The position numbers were made by a program, and so were the translations under genes. Below, piece by piece: positions 48,801 to 53,510 of a stretch of DNA of 64,000 nt. Origin of the DNA: Climacteris rufus (Eukaryota > Chordata > Aves > Passeriformes > Climacteridae); assembly GCA_013398175.1 (NCBI GenBank), contig VZRZ01007703.1, forward strand, positions 1,401,069 to 1,465,068. Reading direction: 5' to 3'. The notes beneath the pieces were generated by a model that was given only the letters and a program-made list of their open reading frames with translations, was not told the DNA's origin and made no database searches. Every line of letters starts with the position of its first letter. Position 1 is the first letter of the stretch.

Positions 48801-49085
48801 ACTGTATCCATTCTTTTAGGTAAAGAGCAGTCTTCAGGAGAGATAAACATGCACCCTGTCGCAGCAACTCCACTCTCTGTGTTCAGTAAAGAATCCAACT
48901 CCTCAAAACACAGTGATCACCACCACCATCACCACCACGAGCACAAGAAAAAGAAGAAGAAACACAAGCATAAGCATAAGCATAAACATAAACATGATAC
49001 TAAAGAAAAGGAAAAGGATCCCTTTGTTTTCTCTAACAGCCCGGCCAGTGCACGATCAATCCGTTCCCCGTCGCTTTCAGACTGA
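760..49085 (+). CDS. TAF2: TAF2, TFIID subunit 2 (spliced, 5' end missing)
   Basis: Twenty-three exons splice in frame into about 1,110 codons ending at TGA 49083-49085. The product matches TAF2 from the N-terminal quarter to the terminal motif RSIRSPSLSD. TAF2 is a nuclear subunit of TFIID. With TAF1 it contacts the initiator region of core promoters, and it joins TFIID through TAF8. Counting from the first residue here, about 1-460 is M1-aminopeptidase-like, about 460-900 is helical and HEAT-like, about 900-1020 is a charged linker, and 1023-1110 is a His/Lys-rich tail. The zinc-peptidase motif is replaced by QALAQ (5492-5506), so it is a pseudo-enzyme. The start codon, roughly the first 100 residues and the promoter are outside the window. 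Exons 2 and 3 occur twice, probably through an assembly error. I recall human TAF2 as about 1,199 residues, which fits. Identification is very secure; the remaining doubt concerns cassette exons. Confidence 0.97.
879..2255 (+). other. TAF2: TAF2 intron between window exons 1 and 2
   Basis: Canonical gt...ag intron. Its 3' part from 1787 is the beginning of the 1.35 kb segment that is repeated downstream. It includes an AT microsatellite at about 1922-1972. Confidence 0.85.
1922..1972. repeat. AT-rich microsatellite (also in duplicate at about 3278-3328)
   Basis: Alternating TA/TTA/TAT tract inside the intron before exon 2, identical in both duplicate copies. It is the kind of sequence that can disturb assembly. 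Confidence 0.8.
2256..2397 (+). CDS. TAF2: TAF2 window exon 2, first copy
   Basis: Acceptor gtgctgcag, donor gtaagc. It encodes LKVLKVHINFSLDQPKGGLH and continues through MAERGAHVFSCGYQNST. The length is 142 nt, entering after one base of a codon and leaving after two. An identical exon lies at 3612-3753. Only one of the two can be in a normal TAF2 transcript. Confidence 0.9.
2773..3004 (+). CDS. TAF2: TAF2 window exon 3, first copy
   Basis: Acceptor ctcctag, donor gtaata. It encodes FWFPCVDSYSELCTWKLEYT, then VSNGDLVETVYTHDMRKKTF, ending in EILVDPYMHE. The length is 232 nt and it ends between codons. This is the part of the M1-like fold that precedes the exopeptidase-motif region. An identical exon lies at 4129-4360. 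Confidence 0.9.
3133..3142. other. Single N and ten-base junction between duplicate copies
   Basis: The only ambiguous base in the window is at 3133. Nine bases (3134-3142) that occur in neither flank separate it from the start of copy 2. This looks like a contig join or gap-closing scar. Confidence 0.8.
3612..3753 (+). CDS. TAF2: TAF2 window exon 2, second copy
   Basis: Same sequence and splice signals as 2256-2397. Splicing first-copy exon 3 (ending GAG) onto this exon gives AAT TAA, an immediate stop, so the two copies cannot both be used in one productive mRNA. Confidence 0.75.
4129..4360 (+). CDS. TAF2: TAF2 window exon 3, second copy
   Basis: Same sequence and splice signals as 2773-3004. 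This copy is contiguous with the unique intron in front of exon 4. Confidence 0.75.
4690..4874 (+). CDS. TAF2: TAF2 window exon 4
   Basis: Acceptor tgtttatag, donor gttagt. It starts on a codon boundary with GTG ACT CAC and encodes THFCLPQLLPLLKHTTSYLH, then FEFYEEILTCRYPYSCFKTV, ending near EVAAYASMSIF. The EVAAYAS stretch lies where M1 peptidases carry the GAMEN exopeptidase motif, which is not present. The length is 185 nt. Confidence 0.96.
4875..5427 (+). other. TAF2: TAF2 intron between exons 4 and 5
   Basis: 553 bases, gt...ag, with a T-rich tract before the acceptor. Nothing else is recognised in it. Confidence 0.85.
5428..5541 (+). CDS. TAF2: TAF2 window exon 5 (degenerate zinc motif)
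   Basis: Acceptor ggtgcag, donor gtaagt. It encodes TNLLHSAMIIDETPLTRRCL followed by AQALAQQFFGCFISRMS. In active M1 peptidases this position reads HEXXH followed by a WFG-like sequence. Here QALAQ (5492-5506) takes the place of HEXXH, so both zinc-binding histidines and the catalytic glutamate are absent. Confidence 0.96.
5542..6819 (+). other. TAF2: TAF2 intron between exons 5 and 6
   Basis: 1,278 bases, gt...ag. It contains a short TTCTAA repeat at 6314-6345 and nothing else that I recognise. Confidence 0.85.
6314..6345. repeat. (TTCTAA)n short tandem repeat
   Basis: About five imperfect hexanucleotide units with one unit interrupted by a C. Confidence 0.8.
6820..6919 (+). CDS. TAF2: TAF2 window exon 6
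   Basis: Acceptor ttacaatag, donor gtaaca. It encodes SDEWVLKGISGYIYGLWMKK, ending in EYRHWIKQ. The WVLKGI segment matches the WLNEGF segment of M1 peptidases, where the glutamate is the third zinc ligand. Here that position is Lys (6839-6841). Confidence 0.96.
6920..8049 (+). other. TAF2: TAF2 intron between exons 6 and 7
   Basis: 1,130 bases. It holds an ATTT microsatellite (7649-7678), a TG run (7690-7706) and a perfect 14-base palindrome (7819-7832). No gene is seen in it. Confidence 0.85.
7649..7706. repeat. (ATTT)n and (TG)n microsatellites
   Basis: About seven ATTT units with one interruption (7649-7678), a short gap, then eight to nine TG units (7690-7706). Confidence 0.9.
8050..8135 (+). 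CDS. TAF2: TAF2 window exon 7
   Basis: Acceptor ctcctag, donor gtatgt. It encodes ELDQIVAYELKTGGVLLHPI and FGGGKEKD, 86 nt, leaving after two bases of a codon (AA|C, Asn). Confidence 0.96.
8136..11986 (+). other. TAF2: TAF2 intron between exons 7 and 8
   Basis: 3,851 bases of AT-rich sequence ending in a 16-base T-run and cag. Only short chance reading frames occur. No mobile element is recognised. Confidence 0.85.
11987..12122 (+). CDS. TAF2: TAF2 window exon 8
   Basis: Acceptor after a long T tract (tttcag), donor gtaggt. It encodes PASHLHFSIKHPHTLSWEYY, then KAHLVMRLIENRISMEFMLQ, 136 nt, ending on a codon boundary. Confidence 0.96.
12123..13152 (+). other. TAF2: TAF2 intron between exons 8 and 9
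   Basis: 1,030 bases, gt...ag. Nothing is recognised apart from short T-rich and G-rich runs near 12720-12750. Confidence 0.85.
13153..13307 (+). CDS. TAF2: TAF2 window exon 9
   Basis: Acceptor atttttag-like (ttatcattttag). It encodes VFNKLLSLASTASSQKFQSH, then MLVSTSGFLKSISNVSGKDI and QPLIKQW, ending GT within the Val codon. The exon end is set by the next exon (G GAT CAG) and by the donor gtatcctt that follows, which is of U12 type. Confidence 0.95.
13308..15463 (+). other. TAF2: Probable U12-type (minor spliceosome) intron of TAF2
   Basis: The donor reads gtatcctttt, matching the U12 5' splice-site consensus (RTATCCTT) at every position and lacking the U2-type AG|GTRAGT context. The 3' end is tctcag. 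A partial match to the U12 branch site, ttcctatac, lies at 15445-15453, about 11 bases from the intron end. Exon phases across the intron are compatible (GT|G, Val). The rest of the 2,156 bases holds no recognised element. Confidence 0.8.
15464..15578 (+). CDS. TAF2: TAF2 window exon 10
   Basis: Acceptor tctcag, donor gtaagg. It encodes DQSGVVKFYGSFAFNRKRNV and LELEIKQDYTSPGTQKYV, a beta-sandwich-like segment at the end of the M1-like part. 115 nt, ending on a codon boundary. Confidence 0.96.
15679..15788 (+). CDS. TAF2: TAF2 window exon 11
   Basis: It encodes GPLKVTVQELDGSFNHTLQI and ENSLKHDIPCHSKSR, 110 nt, with donor gtaaga. The preceding intron is only 100 bases (15579-15678), and the acceptor tttgaag has almost no pyrimidine tract. 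The boundary is fixed by protein continuity (YV|GPLKV). Confidence 0.93.
15789..16480 (+). other. TAF2: TAF2 intron between exons 11 and 12
   Basis: 692 bases ending in a strong pyrimidine tract. Nothing else is recognised. Confidence 0.85.
16481..16546 (+). CDS. TAF2: TAF2 window exon 12
   Basis: Short 66-nt exon, acceptor tttttaatag, donor gtaagt. It encodes NKKKKIPLMNGEEVDMDLSA followed by M and two bases of the Asp/Glu codon. It is a basic-to-acidic linker and likely a surface loop. Confidence 0.95.
16547..18343 (+). other. TAF2: TAF2 intron between exons 12 and 13
   Basis: 1,797 AT-rich bases. A cluster of CATG-centred palindromes lies at 17256-17310. No gene or mobile element is recognised. 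Confidence 0.85.
18344..18596 (+). CDS. TAF2: TAF2 window exon 13
   Basis: Longest internal exon (253 nt), acceptor gtcttag, donor gtgagc. It encodes ADSPLLWIRIDPDMSVLRKV, then DFMWQYQLRYERDVVAQEEA, ending in MLACFCLAK. This begins the helical, HEAT-like half of the protein. Confidence 0.96.
18597..21539 (+). other. TAF2: TAF2 intron between exons 13 and 14
   Basis: 2,943 bases ending in a C/T-rich tract and cttcag. Only chance reading frames and a short CA run near 20157 are seen. Confidence 0.85.
21540..21680 (+). CDS. TAF2: TAF2 window exon 14
   Basis: Acceptor cttcttcag, donor gtaaat. 141 nt, in phase at both ends. It encodes IANSMVSTWTGPPAMKSLFT and ends in NFMNFQSYFLQK. A strong decoy donor, ATG|GTAAGT, occurs inside it at 21552-21560. 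Confidence 0.96.
21681..23016 (+). other. TAF2: TAF2 intron between exons 14 and 15
   Basis: 1,336 bases, T-rich, gt...ag. Nothing else is recognised. Confidence 0.85.
23017..23127 (+). CDS. TAF2: TAF2 window exon 15
   Basis: Acceptor attacacag, donor gtaaag. 111 nt, in phase at both ends. It encodes TMPVAMALLRDVHNLCPKEV and LMFILDLIKYNDNRKNK, a helical repeat segment. Confidence 0.96.
23128..24496 (+). other. TAF2: TAF2 intron between exons 15 and 16
   Basis: 1,369 bases, gt...ag. Nothing is recognised in it. Confidence 0.85.
24497..24690 (+). CDS. TAF2: TAF2 window exon 16
   Basis: Acceptor tatccag, donor gtatgg. 194 nt. It encodes FSDNYYRAELIDALANSVTP, then LDNLNPDVRLILEEITRFLN, ending in YRHTITV. 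It is one of the most conserved parts of TAF2. Confidence 0.96.
24691..25242 (+). other. TAF2: TAF2 intron between exons 16 and 17
   Basis: 552 bases, gt...ag, with no recognised element. Confidence 0.85.
25243..25382 (+). CDS. TAF2: TAF2 window exon 17 (CpG-dense)
   Basis: Acceptor ctgcctag, donor gtattt. 140 nt. It encodes CLKAIRVLQKNGHVPSDPAL, then EYGHFIDVRIAALEAVVDYT, a HEAT-like helical pair. It carries about 16 CpG dinucleotides, mostly at synonymous positions, while neighbouring exons and introns are AT-rich and nearly CpG-free. Confidence 0.96.
28500..29425 (+). mobile_element. CR1-type LINE remnant, 5'-truncated
   Basis: Phrases typical of the reverse-transcriptase end of avian CR1 are recognisable in order: ggtccctcaggg-like (about 28590), agagacctggacaggctggg (about 28710), ggccctgcacctggg (about 28770), gaaagggacctgggg (about 28847) and the late part ggttggagaagatgatctt (about 29390). 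It is GC-richer than its surroundings. Frames are broken by stops and indels, so it cannot be active. The usual terminal 8-base repeats are not seen. The assignment is from memory of the family, not from a search. Confidence 0.85.
31296..31320. repeat. (ATTTT)5 pentanucleotide repeat
   Basis: Five perfect units ending nine bases before the splice acceptor junction at 31329/31330, so the repeat serves as the pyrimidine-rich tract of that intron. Confidence 0.9.
31330..31399 (+). CDS. TAF2: TAF2 window exon 18
   Basis: Short 70-nt exon, acceptor gctttgcag, donor gtgagt. It encodes DRSYEELQWLLTMVQSDPVP and YI. It enters after one base of a Val codon (G|TT) and leaves after AG of an Arg codon. 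Confidence 0.95.
31400..32884 (+). other. TAF2: TAF2 intron between exons 18 and 19
   Basis: 1,485 bases, gt...ag, with no recognised element. Confidence 0.85.
32885..32994 (+). CDS. TAF2: TAF2 window exon 19
   Basis: Acceptor ctttcag, donor gttggg. 110 nt. It encodes HKILDMLTKNPPFTKNMESP and LCNEALVDQLWKLMNS. The donor is not the commonest form but is supported by the downstream frame (G|GA, Gly). Confidence 0.95.
32995..35391 (+). other. TAF2: TAF2 intron between exons 19 and 20
   Basis: 2,397 AT-rich bases, with no recognised element. Confidence 0.85.
35392..35621 (+). CDS. TAF2: TAF2 window exon 20
   Basis: Acceptor ggattttag, donor gtaagc. 230 nt. It encodes TSHDWRLRCGAVDLYFTLFG, then ELGLVLNLKEKKAVLNPTII, ending in a polar, Asn/Gln-rich stretch (GQPAGFQNT). 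This marks the end of the folded helical part and the start of the disordered linker. Confidence 0.95.
35622..38255 (+). other. TAF2: TAF2 intron between exons 20 and 21
   Basis: 2,634 bases, gt...ag, with an AT-rich tract near 37615-37640. No other element is recognised. Confidence 0.85.
38256..38408 (+). CDS. TAF2: TAF2 window exon 21 (51-codon cassette exon)
   Basis: Acceptor ctgcttcag, donor gtaaga. It has 153 nt, in phase at both ends, and no stop. It encodes EDDHLIKETASSISGHQQGV, then KRKADMPLGSPLEPGQILEK, ending in KVKLKIR. The sequence has codon structure and a charged, low-complexity composition fitting the TAF2 linker. Because it is symmetric, it could be skipped without shifting the frame. 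From memory it may be absent from the canonical human isoform. Confidence 0.88.
38409..38820 (+). other. TAF2: TAF2 intron between exons 21 and 22
   Basis: 412 bases, gt...ag, with nothing recognised. Confidence 0.85.
38821..38926 (+). CDS. TAF2: TAF2 window exon 22
   Basis: Acceptor gatatcttag, donor gtgaga. 106 nt. It encodes FSNSQEEEEIDMDTVHDSQA and FIYHHLNMLERPSTP, then the first base of a Gly codon. An acidic patch is followed by the short conserved HHLNMLERPSTP element. Confidence 0.95.
38927..48819 (+). other. TAF2: 9.9 kb last intron of TAF2
   Basis: The longest intron in the gene. It is unremarkable AT-rich DNA with scattered homopolymers and one short AT-rich tandem repeat at 46899-46941. 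No exon for the Ser/Thr-rich segment that I remember from mammalian TAF2 at this point could be found, and no mobile element is recognised. Confidence 0.8.
46899..46941. repeat. Two imperfect 22-base AT-rich tandem units
   Basis: The motif gatataatta followed by gt(c/t)atat occurs twice in a row, and the pair is flanked by the inverted ends atgatata and tatatcat. Confidence 0.7.
48820..49085 (+). CDS. TAF2: TAF2 terminal coding exon (window exon 23)
   Basis: Acceptor ttcttttag; stop TGA at 49083-49085. It encodes GKEQSSGEINMHPVAATPLS, then seven His (48918-48938), EH, six Lys (48945-48962) and alternating His-Lys (48963-48995), ending in SARSIRSPSLSD. Joining it to exon 22 completes a Gly codon (G|GT). 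The tail is predicted disordered. His-rich tracts are known to favour nuclear-speckle localisation, and the C-terminal part of TAF2 has been linked to speckle condensates. Confidence 0.97.
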
Positions 49086-49850
49086 TACCAATGGCTTTTC
49101 TGGAGTTCAACTTGCAATATTCTTGGAGTGCTTAGAAGGATGTATATAACTATAGCTTCTATCTTTTTTTATGGAACTAAGAATATGTGAATTGCCTTAG
49201 CAATTCAGAAGCTCTGCCACCTTTGAAGCCTTCTATTTGCATATGTGGTTGTTGAAATCTGATTCAAAAAATATGGTTTATGATTCTGACTCATTTTGTA
49301 TTTCACTGTTCTCCACACCTCCCACTCTTTTTTCCATTTTAAACAAAGAAAACAGCCCTTTATGTAAGGGCCCCATGTCCACTGGCAACCCCCTGCACAT
49401 CACGCTTACCATGTGTATTGCCAGAATCAATTATGGTTTAATCCTTTGAAGAATGTTAGAGGCAGAATGTGTTTTAAGCAGGAGCCAATTGCCAGGCCTT
49501 TGGTGACAGGCTGTTTCCAGAGCAGTATTGGATAACTAAGTGTAGATCTCCTCAGAAGACAGGGATTTTCTTCAGTCTTCAGCTGACCTGTTTCTTGCTT
49601 TAACCATTGCAATGTAATGTCAGACTTTAAAAAGGACAGTATGTAGAACATTTGCATTTTTCAGATACTAAAACTCTTGAAAAAGTCCAGGCTGCTTTTA
49701 AGCTGGTGGTATTTATTATGGACGTTGAGCCTTTGAATATGATGACATTCTGCAGTTGGTTTTGGAATTTTAGCAAAATGCGTAATGCATGTTTTGTCCT
49801 GTAATCAGGCTTTTAAAAATCCAATAAAGTTTGTGAATTATTTTGTCAGA
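49086..49850 (+). other. TAF2: TAF2 3' untranslated region
   Basis: Sequence between the stop codon and just past the first good poly(A) signal. It is AT-rich with short U-rich runs. The end point is inferred, not observed. Confidence 0.65.
49823..49828 (+). terminator. TAF2: Proximal poly(A) signal AATAAA of TAF2
   Basis: Canonical hexamer 738 bases after the stop codon, followed by a GU/U-rich stretch (gtttgtgaattattttg) that suits cleavage-factor binding. Cleavage is expected near 49840-49850. Confidence 0.7.
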
Positions 49851-52581
49851 GGCAGAACTTTTTCTTCAAGCTTAACATTGGAATATGCTTTTGAAAGATG
49901 AGTTGGCTAAAATAAAAAAAAAAAAAAATTGAAAGCTTAAAAATTTAAATATTGAAAAATATGTATTTCTTCCTGCTGAGGGGTGGTTGGTTTGGAAGCA
50001 TGATCAGCTCCTGAATCCACAGGAGAAATACATTAGTAGATTAAACTAGATCTGAGATTTGAAATGATGGATACATTTAAATTTCTTTAGTTGTGTTTTG
50101 TGCAGTGTACTATTTACACCTAGGAAATGTTTTATTTAATTTTTTTTTAAGTTTTAATAATAGAGATAAATAATCTCTGCCACTTTTTATCTGTTTTCTT
50201 TTATATATATGTAGAGACAGTGTTTTATTTCCATGCACTGGTTAGCTTCTGTTGCCCAGAGTTCACATAGGGTTCGATGAGATGGTTGTATTTGGGTTAA
50301 ATATTTTTTTTTAATTTTCACAAATTTTCATGAGAGGCTGACTCTCCTTCTTAGAGCAAAGAAAGAAGGTTCAAGGGGGACACAGGAAGATGTTCTTAAG
50401 CCATATTCTGTTTCTTGAAAGTTAATAAATACTTTTATATTCTATACCTACTGGTGAATCATGTAGTTTGTGGAATAACAAGTTTTCTGCAGAATAGAAA
50501 GATGATAGGCTCGGGTATTTTTTAATATGCCTATACTTACTTTTTTATTCAAACACCATCTCCTTCTAATATTGCATGGCTAATTATGCTAATCATTGCA
50601 TTTGGAACATGCTGAGATATGGTTGGGCTGGGTTCAGACACACTGGCCCTGGGCAGCACTGCAGGCTGCTGTGCCGTGTCAGGGGAAGCCCACCTTGGTT
50701 TTGTTTCCTTTTAGCAACTAAAAGTTCTCAAAGTTTAGGTGAGCTAAAGGTGCAAGAGGAACACCTAAGCATGGGTTGAGTGAGGGACTGAATGTGTTTT
50801 GGGTGGACTAACCACGTGTGCAGCTCAGCTCACCACTCCTGGTGAGACAGCTCGATGGAAATATTTTGAGGTGTTTTTCCCTTGGCTAAGGAGTGATGTA
50901 ACAGTGCTGAGGGTGTTTGTGGGAGACCTGGGCTAATAAGCAATGAAAGCTGGCATTGTTTGGAAGATTGAAGGCAGATGCATTTCTGTTTTAAAAATGA
51001 GGTCATGGATAATTTAGGCTGGTGTACTTTCTGCTTTTGGAGATGTGGATTTACACTCCCAGGCTGAGGGAAAACGTATTGTTCAGTGGTACAGGCACAG
51101 AACTGAGGCAGAGCTGTAACAGGAATTCTGCCATCAGAGGTTTTGCTGTATGACTGTAAGGGAACTATTGAACATATGCTAAGGGAATATGGTGAAGATA
51201 CTGCCACCAGAAGATTGGAAGCTGGGGGAGGGGAGGAGATTCTAAAAAATCTTGTTCCAAGTGCAGTTTCTGAGGTTATGTCATGTTCCTGGTTCAGAAT
51301 GTCTATTAGTGTTTGATACAATACAAGTTTGAGGTGTGCAGGTAGTGCAACATGGACAGGCAATGCTCACAAACTGCGAGATGTACTCAAAAGTAAAATA
51401 ATTTGACAGATTGCCCAGGTGATTCAAAAGAAGCAAACTGAAATTCAGAAGGAATGAATGTGAAATACTGAACTGCAAGGAAAATGAAGTGCATGAAAGC
51501 AAGGTGTTCTCCCCATCTTGTATGGTGCACTGAGAAAAAAATGCATCTGGTTACACAGAGGTGAGCAGTTTGATATTATTGCAAAAGTCACTTAAGGATT
51601 AACAGGATTTTTTTTTACATAAGATGTGAAAATAATTACTCTATCAAGTGCCAGTAATTTGGGGCAACACATTTTAAGAAATCGGTGAGCAAATGGAAAT
51701 GAGATAACATTGCATATCAGAAAATAAAGGGAACTGAGTATTCCTGGTCTAGAATAAAAGAAGTCTGAGGAAGAAACTCACCATTTTCATACTTAAAATA
51801 TTGTTAAAACAAAAAATGTTTATCAGTTGTTCTTGATACTTCCCGTAGGAAGGGAGAGATTGGCTTTATTCTCAAGAAAAAATATTTTTGTTGCATGTTA
51901 AGATAAAAACCATCCTAACAAGCACCTAATGATGATGTGAAAACTCATGTCTTGTAGGCTCTTAAGCAGCAGATTGGCAAACATCTGGAGGGGATGTTTA
52001 TGAGATGCTTCACCCCACCACACTGCAGGGACCTCACTGCTGTGGTTGTTTTGGTGGTTTCTTTGATCTTCCCTGTTTGCCAGTGAAGTTTTTGTGGTGA
52101 CTCCCTGGATGTGACCGGCACTTGTGGCAGGTTTAGGAAACAGAGGTCCTTGCCTGCCAAGGATCTCACCAATTGTGGGTTAGCTTGAGTTTTTCTTCTG
52201 CTGAAAAAAAATTATGACTAGTTCAAAGTTATAACTTGACATCAACTGAAGTTAAAATTTGTATTTGGGTGGTGGATTAAGTTCTTTATCCTCTCCACCT
52301 TCAAACCTCATAGGTTTTCTGTAACCTATGCAGTTGCTTGTGATCTGGGTTCTGATTTTTGGTTAAAACTTCTGCTTTATAGTGTTTTTAAAACAAAAGG
52401 AAAAATATTTTATTTAAGTAGGTATTATGTAAATACTGCAAGAATGCACATTACATATATAAAGTAGAAATTAATATGTTGTTGAAAATATACAAAGCAG
52501 TCAAAGTCTAGAGAATTTATTTTGATATCTCTGTTTTTAACATTAATTCATTTATTTTGTTCAATATAAATGTTAGAACAA
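49851..52581. other. Intergenic sequence
   Basis: No gene is recognised. It contains a 177-codon open frame on the minus strand (50830-51363) without any family match that I know and without support for being coding. Confidence 0.7.
50424..50429 (+). terminator. TAF2: Possible distal poly(A) signal AATAAA
   Basis: Second canonical hexamer about 600 bases further on, followed by U-rich sequence. It could give a longer 3' UTR of about 1.4 kb. Motif evidence only. Confidence 0.35.
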
Positions 52582-53510
52582 TGTATTGGTTTGGCAGGGC
52601 CTGTTTTTTTGGTAGTGGGGAGGGCCACAAAGGTGGCTTCTGTGAAAAGCTGCTGGAAGCTTCCACAGATATCCAGCACAACCAATCTCTGATGGCTCTG
52701 AAGATGGATGTGCTGCTGGCCATGGCTGGGCCAGTTACAGGTGGAGGTAACACCTCAGTGAGAACATATTTAAGAAGAAATCAAAACAAAATAGGCAAGG
52801 GCAGCTGTAGTTTTAGCCAGACGAAGAGGAGGAGCGAGAACATGTAAAAAAACCAGCAAATATGGAGACTCCCAAGGTCAGAGAAGAAGGAGGAGGGGGG
52901 AGCTTCAAACACTGAAGCCAAGACATCTTTGCAGCCTGTGATGTGTGGTGAGGACTTCTGCTCTCTGTTCCAGTGGGAGTCAAAATTGGTAAAAGAGCTT
53001 CTCCCCCAGGGTCAGACCCATCCTTGGAAGGACTCTACTCCCTGGCAGCGACCCAGCAGCAGCAGTGTGGGGTGGAGCTGTGTTATCTCATGGGAGGGTG
53101 TCACATTGCAATGGTGTGGAGAGGGAATTAATGCCACAGGGCTTGCAAGACACCCACCCCCCCCAACCAGGTGCAGTGGAAGGAAAACATCTCAAGGGAT
53201 GAGCTGACCAAAGAAAAATCCCCCACCCCTGTCTCCCTGCTCCGTTAGTGGGAAGGAGGGAAGGGTTGTGGGGAGAAGAAGGTCTTTTAAGGGCTTCTTT
53301 TGTTTCTCAGTATACTCTTCTGATTTTGTTAGCAATAAACTCGCTTAATCCCTTGAAGTTTGAACCTGTTTTGTCTCAGATGGTAGCTAATTAGAATCTT
53401 TATTTCGGTCCTTATCTCAAACTCCATGAAATTTCTCTCCTCTGTCCAGCTGCAGGGAGGGTGAGCAGCTGTTCATGGGGGCTTGGTGTTTGGCCAGCTT
53501 CAAACCACAA
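52582..53510 (+). mobile_element. Solo LTR of a songbird-type endogenous retrovirus
   Basis: About 930 bases beginning TGTATTGGTTTGGC and ending near CCACA. It has a TATA-like catatttaag at 52765-52774 and a poly(A) signal AATAAA at 53334-53339, which together give the + orientation. Its layout (a segment around gcttctgtgaaaagctgctg, then the TATA-like box, a C-rich middle, AATAAA, then a U-rich and cctgtccagctg end) matches LTRs very abundant in passerine genomes. No internal retroviral genes and no partner LTR are seen, and no clear target-site duplication was found. The family is assigned from memory. Confidence 0.8.

Noticed and set aside
48913..49149. Second + frame and antisense frame across the TAF2 tail
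   Set aside because: Low-complexity CAC/AAG/CAT repeats keep all frames open. Only the frame ending RSIRSPSLSD continues exon 22.
52557..53207. Open frames of 92-96 codons within and next to the LTR
   Set aside because: LTRs do not normally encode protein. The frames show no retroviral motif and overlap promoter and polyadenylation elements.
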